Source: Bacteroidales bacterium
GTDB taxonomy: Bacteria > Bacteroidota > Bacteroidia > Bacteroidales > UBA932
Direction: 5' to 3'
DNA length: 64,000 bases
NCBI GenBank assembly: GCA_017549145.1
Contig: JAFYVM010000074.1
Location: forward strand, 21,689-85,688
Positions 62,330 through 64,000 of the stretch are shown in pieces (positions within the stretch are counted from its first letter, which is position 1; each line of letters begins with the position of its first letter). The position numbers and the translations under genes are program-made. The notes under the pieces were generated by a model. The model was not told where the DNA came from. It ran no database searches and saw nothing but the letters and a program-made list of their open reading frames with translations.

Positions 62330-62830
62330 ATGAAGGTACTCTTTAGGTTAATCGTTATTTTGTCCTCTGTCTTTTGCTTGACTGCTTTTTCATGCAGTAA
62401 GAAAAAGACAATAGGTGAGCCGTACATCTTGTATGAGATCCATGGTACTGTCTATGGAGCTTATTACGAGGATGATACGTCTACTCCTGAGGAGGGTGAT
62501 AAGAAAAGAGTTACATCTCCTTTAAAGGGAATTCGAGTTATATCTGATTCTTCGTCGGAACCAGCTTACACATCAAATGAAGGCCGATTTGTGGTCTATG
62601 GACGTAGTGTTCCGGCTGATGTTGTTACGATATCTTTCGAGGATCAGGATGGTGAGGGTAATCATGGAGCTTTCATGAGAAAGACTCAGCGAATTGAACT
62701 TCGTCAGAAAAGTGCTGGAGGGGATAGAAATTATGAAGGTTATTGGATTGCAACTGATGTTGAAGTCAATATGTTCTTGAAGAACGATAACCTTGAGTCG
62801 GATCCGGATTTTAATTTTTCTGCTAACTAA
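62330..62830 (+). CDS. Small lipoprotein resembling radical-SAM-associated lipoproteins
   Basis: A 166-residue likely lipoprotein (signal to about Cys22 in LTAFSC). The pattern YEIHGTVYGAYYEDD then SPLKGIRVISDSSSEPAYTS, then NEGRFVVYGRS is like the rSAM-associated lipoproteins of Bacteroidota, with a domain resembling a carboxypeptidase-regulatory (beta-sandwich) fold. No radical SAM gene is in the window; the next gene is rpsA, which points the other way in function. The gene is 8 bp after the HMA stop. The same frame stays open for 77 more codons after the stop (62831-63061). Confidence 0.65.
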   Translation: MKVLFRLIVILSSVFCLTAFSCSKKKTIGEPYILYEIHGTVYGAYYEDDTSTPEEGDKKRVTSPLKGIRVISDSSSEPAYTSNEGRFVVYGRSVPADVVTISFEDQDGEGNHGAFMRKTQRIELRQKSAGGDRNYEGYWIATDVEVNMFLKNDNLESDPDFNFSAN

Positions 62831-63061
62831 AAAGGTTTTGGCATAGGCTTTGATTGGTCGGCTTTCCAGCAAAAAAAATGGACCTTAAAATTCAAAGCCA
62901 TGTGTACCTTTATTGAGGACTATCTTCAAAGTCCTGCTCAAGCAATTCAAAATGCTCAGATTCAGAGCAAAAGCCGTTTTGATGGTATTGATGAAAACTT
63001 AATCTACAGCCAGATTGAATCCTCCGAGTTCCGATTATACGAAACAATAGTACTTTATTGA
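62831..63061 (+). other. Open frame after the lipoprotein stop, in the 364-bp gap before rpsA
   Basis: The 364 bp from 62831 to 63194 hold no recognised gene. In the same frame as the lipoprotein, 77 codons are open from its stop to a TGA at 63059-63061; an ATG at 62900 gives a 53-residue peptide, MCTFIEDYLQSPAQAIQNAQ and so on, ending RLYETIVLY. It has protein-like composition but no recognised family and no clear ribosome-binding site. It could be a small gene, a degraded piece, or chance. The rest of the gap holds the rpsA promoter (63070-63100), the hairpin (63100-63129) and the rpsA leader. Confidence 0.3.
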
Positions 63062-63069
63062 AATAATCC

Positions 63070-63100
63070 TTTGATAATCCGAAAATTATCTATATTTTTG
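63070..63100 (+). promoter_or_regulatory. Promoter of rpsA
   Basis: TTTG (63070-63073), 19 bp, TATTTTTG (63093-63100): a full consensus promoter. The leader to the ATG at 63195 is about 90 bp. Confidence 0.75.
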
Positions 63101-63129
63101 CGCGCTTTTTGACCGAAGCGCGCTTTTTT
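63100..63129 (+). terminator. Terminator-like hairpin at the rpsA start site
   Basis: GCGCGCTT (63100-63107) and AAGCGCGC (63116-63123) form an 8-bp stem, followed by six T (63124-63129). It begins on the last base of the -7 box, so it is either a terminator for upstream transcription or a signal at the 5' end of the rpsA mRNA. Confidence 0.6.
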
Positions 63130-63194
63130 ATGCGCGGGACGGCAAGCACAGAATATAATGTTTAACCCACTAGTTTGTTTTAAATTTAATTAAA

Positions 63195-64000
63195 ATGACA
63201 GACAACAAAACAGTTGCTGCAGAGGTAACTCCAGCAGTAGAAGAAACCAAGAAGAGCGTTATCAACGCTTCTGTCGCTCCTGAGAACTTTGACTGGGATG
63301 CGTTTGAGAATGATGACGTTTACGGTGGCGATGTAGCAGCAATCGCTGAGCAGTACAACCAGACTCTTTCTAAGGTTGTTGAGGGCGAGGTCGTAGAGGG
63401 CGTCGTTACAGCAATCAGCAAGAGAGAGGTAATCGTTAACATCGGTTACAAGAGCGAGGGTGTCATCATGGCTCCTGAGTTCCGTTACAACCAGGACCTC
63501 GCAGTAGGTGACAAGGTTGAGGTGCTTGTAGAGAGCACTGAGGACAAGAAAGGTCAGCTTATCCTTTCTCACAAGAAGGCTCGCCAGCTCCGTTCTTGGG
63601 ATATGGTCAACGATGCATTCAATGCAGGTGAGATCGTTAAGGGTTATGTTAAGACCCGCACTAAGGGTGGTATGATCGTGGACGTATTCGGAATCGAGGC
63701 ATTCCTTCCAGGTTCACAGATCGATATCAAGCCTATCCGTGACTACGATCAGTTCGTTGACACAACTATGGACTTCAAGATCGTTAAGATCAACCAGGAG
63801 TTCCGCAACGTAGTAGTATCACACAAGGCACTTATCGAGGCTGAGCTCGAGCAGCAGAAGAGCGAGATCATCGGTAAGCTTGAGAAGGGTCAGGTACTTG
63901 AGGGTACAGTTAAGAACATCACAGGTTACGGTGTATTCGTTGACCTCGGCGGTGTTGACGGACTTATCCACATCACAGACCTTTCATGGGGCCGTATCAA
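63195..64000 (+). CDS. rpsA: Ribosomal protein S1 (30S), 3' end outside window
   Basis: The first 268 codons of a protein with S1 repeats: after an Ala/Glu-rich start (MTDNKTVAAEVTPAVEETKK) and the linker region, an S1 domain begins near residue 61 (VVEGEVVEGVVTAISKREVI), a second near 147 (GEIVKGYVKTRTKGGMIVDV), and a third near 232 (KGQVLEGTVKNITGYGVFVD). The residues EGIEAFLPGSQIDI-like (FGIEAFLPGSQIDIKPIRDY) are typical of S1. S1 helps the ribosome bind mRNA, important in Bacteroidota, which rarely use Shine-Dalgarno sites. The gene continues beyond 64000. Its promoter and hairpin are at 63070-63129. Confidence 0.95.
   Translation, partial: MTDNKTVAAEVTPAVEETKKSVINASVAPENFDWDAFENDDVYGGDVAAIAEQYNQTLSKVVEGEVVEGVVTAISKREVIVNIGYKSEGVIMAPEFRYNQDLAVGDKVEVLVESTEDKKGQLILSHKKARQLRSWDMVNDAFNAGEIVKGYVKTRTKGGMIVDVFGIEAFLPGSQIDIKPIRDYDQFVDTTMDFKIVKINQEFRNVVVSHKALIEAELEQQKSEIIGKLEKGQVLEGTVKNITGYGVFVDLGGVDGLIHITDLSWGRI

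Overview
The window is a compact, almost entirely housekeeping stretch of a Bacteroidota chromosome, most likely from an uncultured gut- or rumen-type Bacteroidales lineage. The evidence is the promoter style (TTTG, about 19-20 bp, then TAnnTTTG, seen ahead of many genes) and families typical of the phylum: a putative porin, a BT_3928-type DoxX protein, DUF3078, an M64 peptidase with a BACON-like domain, an ExbB-X-ExbD-ExbD cassette, the archaeal/eukaryal-type ProRS and an APH-RapZ fusion. Species cannot be told. There are no tRNA or rRNA genes, CRISPR arrays, prophages or intact insertion sequences.

Layout. 1-9048 (+): the 3' part of a secreted M64 peptidase, then ridA, an anchored unknown protein, an acyl-CoA ligase, a dCMP deaminase and an S41 protease. 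9035-19232 (-): tonB-like, udk and asnS; a Tol/Ton-type motor (exbB, a small membrane protein, two exbD); ansA, tatD, dprA, queA and a Nudix hydrolase. 19341-23874 (+): five tightly packed genes from pyrE to an FtsX-like permease. 23878-29669 (-): a lytic transglycosylase, a putative porin and the NAD salvage pair pncA-pncB. 29752-32021 (+): an AmgK-like kinase fused to a RapZ C-terminal domain, followed by a MurU-like nucleotidyltransferase, suggesting amino-sugar or peptidoglycan recycling. 32005-41955: a CPBP protease, a sugar nucleotidyltransferase, a DivIC/FtsB protein, purB, a DoxX protein, tmk, folP, wbqC and the lipid A genes lpxD-lpxC-lpxA, where LpxC lacks the FabZ fusion usual in this phylum. 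42075-46644 (+): rimP-nusA-infB. 46938-49781 (-): a FadL-like outer-membrane protein and a tyrosine-rich lipoprotein. 49925-56594 (+): proS, a DUF3078 protein, tilS and a two-domain transglutaminase lipoprotein. 56575-59084 (-): cutC and sppA. 59167-62321 (+): a probable metal (copper-like) uptake or handling cluster made of a Cys/His-rich protein, a TonB-dependent receptor and an HMA protein with a natural histidine tail. The window ends with a small lipoprotein, a 364-bp non-genic stretch and the start of rpsA.

The non-coding signals are the most unusual part: two large nested inverted-repeat elements (32888-32984 and 46705-46858); a dispersed CCTGAGCGAAGCGAAGGATC-type repeat that sits twice in frame inside tilS and forms a 19-bp tandem array before the receptor gene; abutting divergent -7 boxes at two gene pairs; and leader or start-site hairpins at ridA, rimP and rpsA. 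No new multi-gene defence or mobile system is visible. Coordinates and motifs were read by eye, without any database search.
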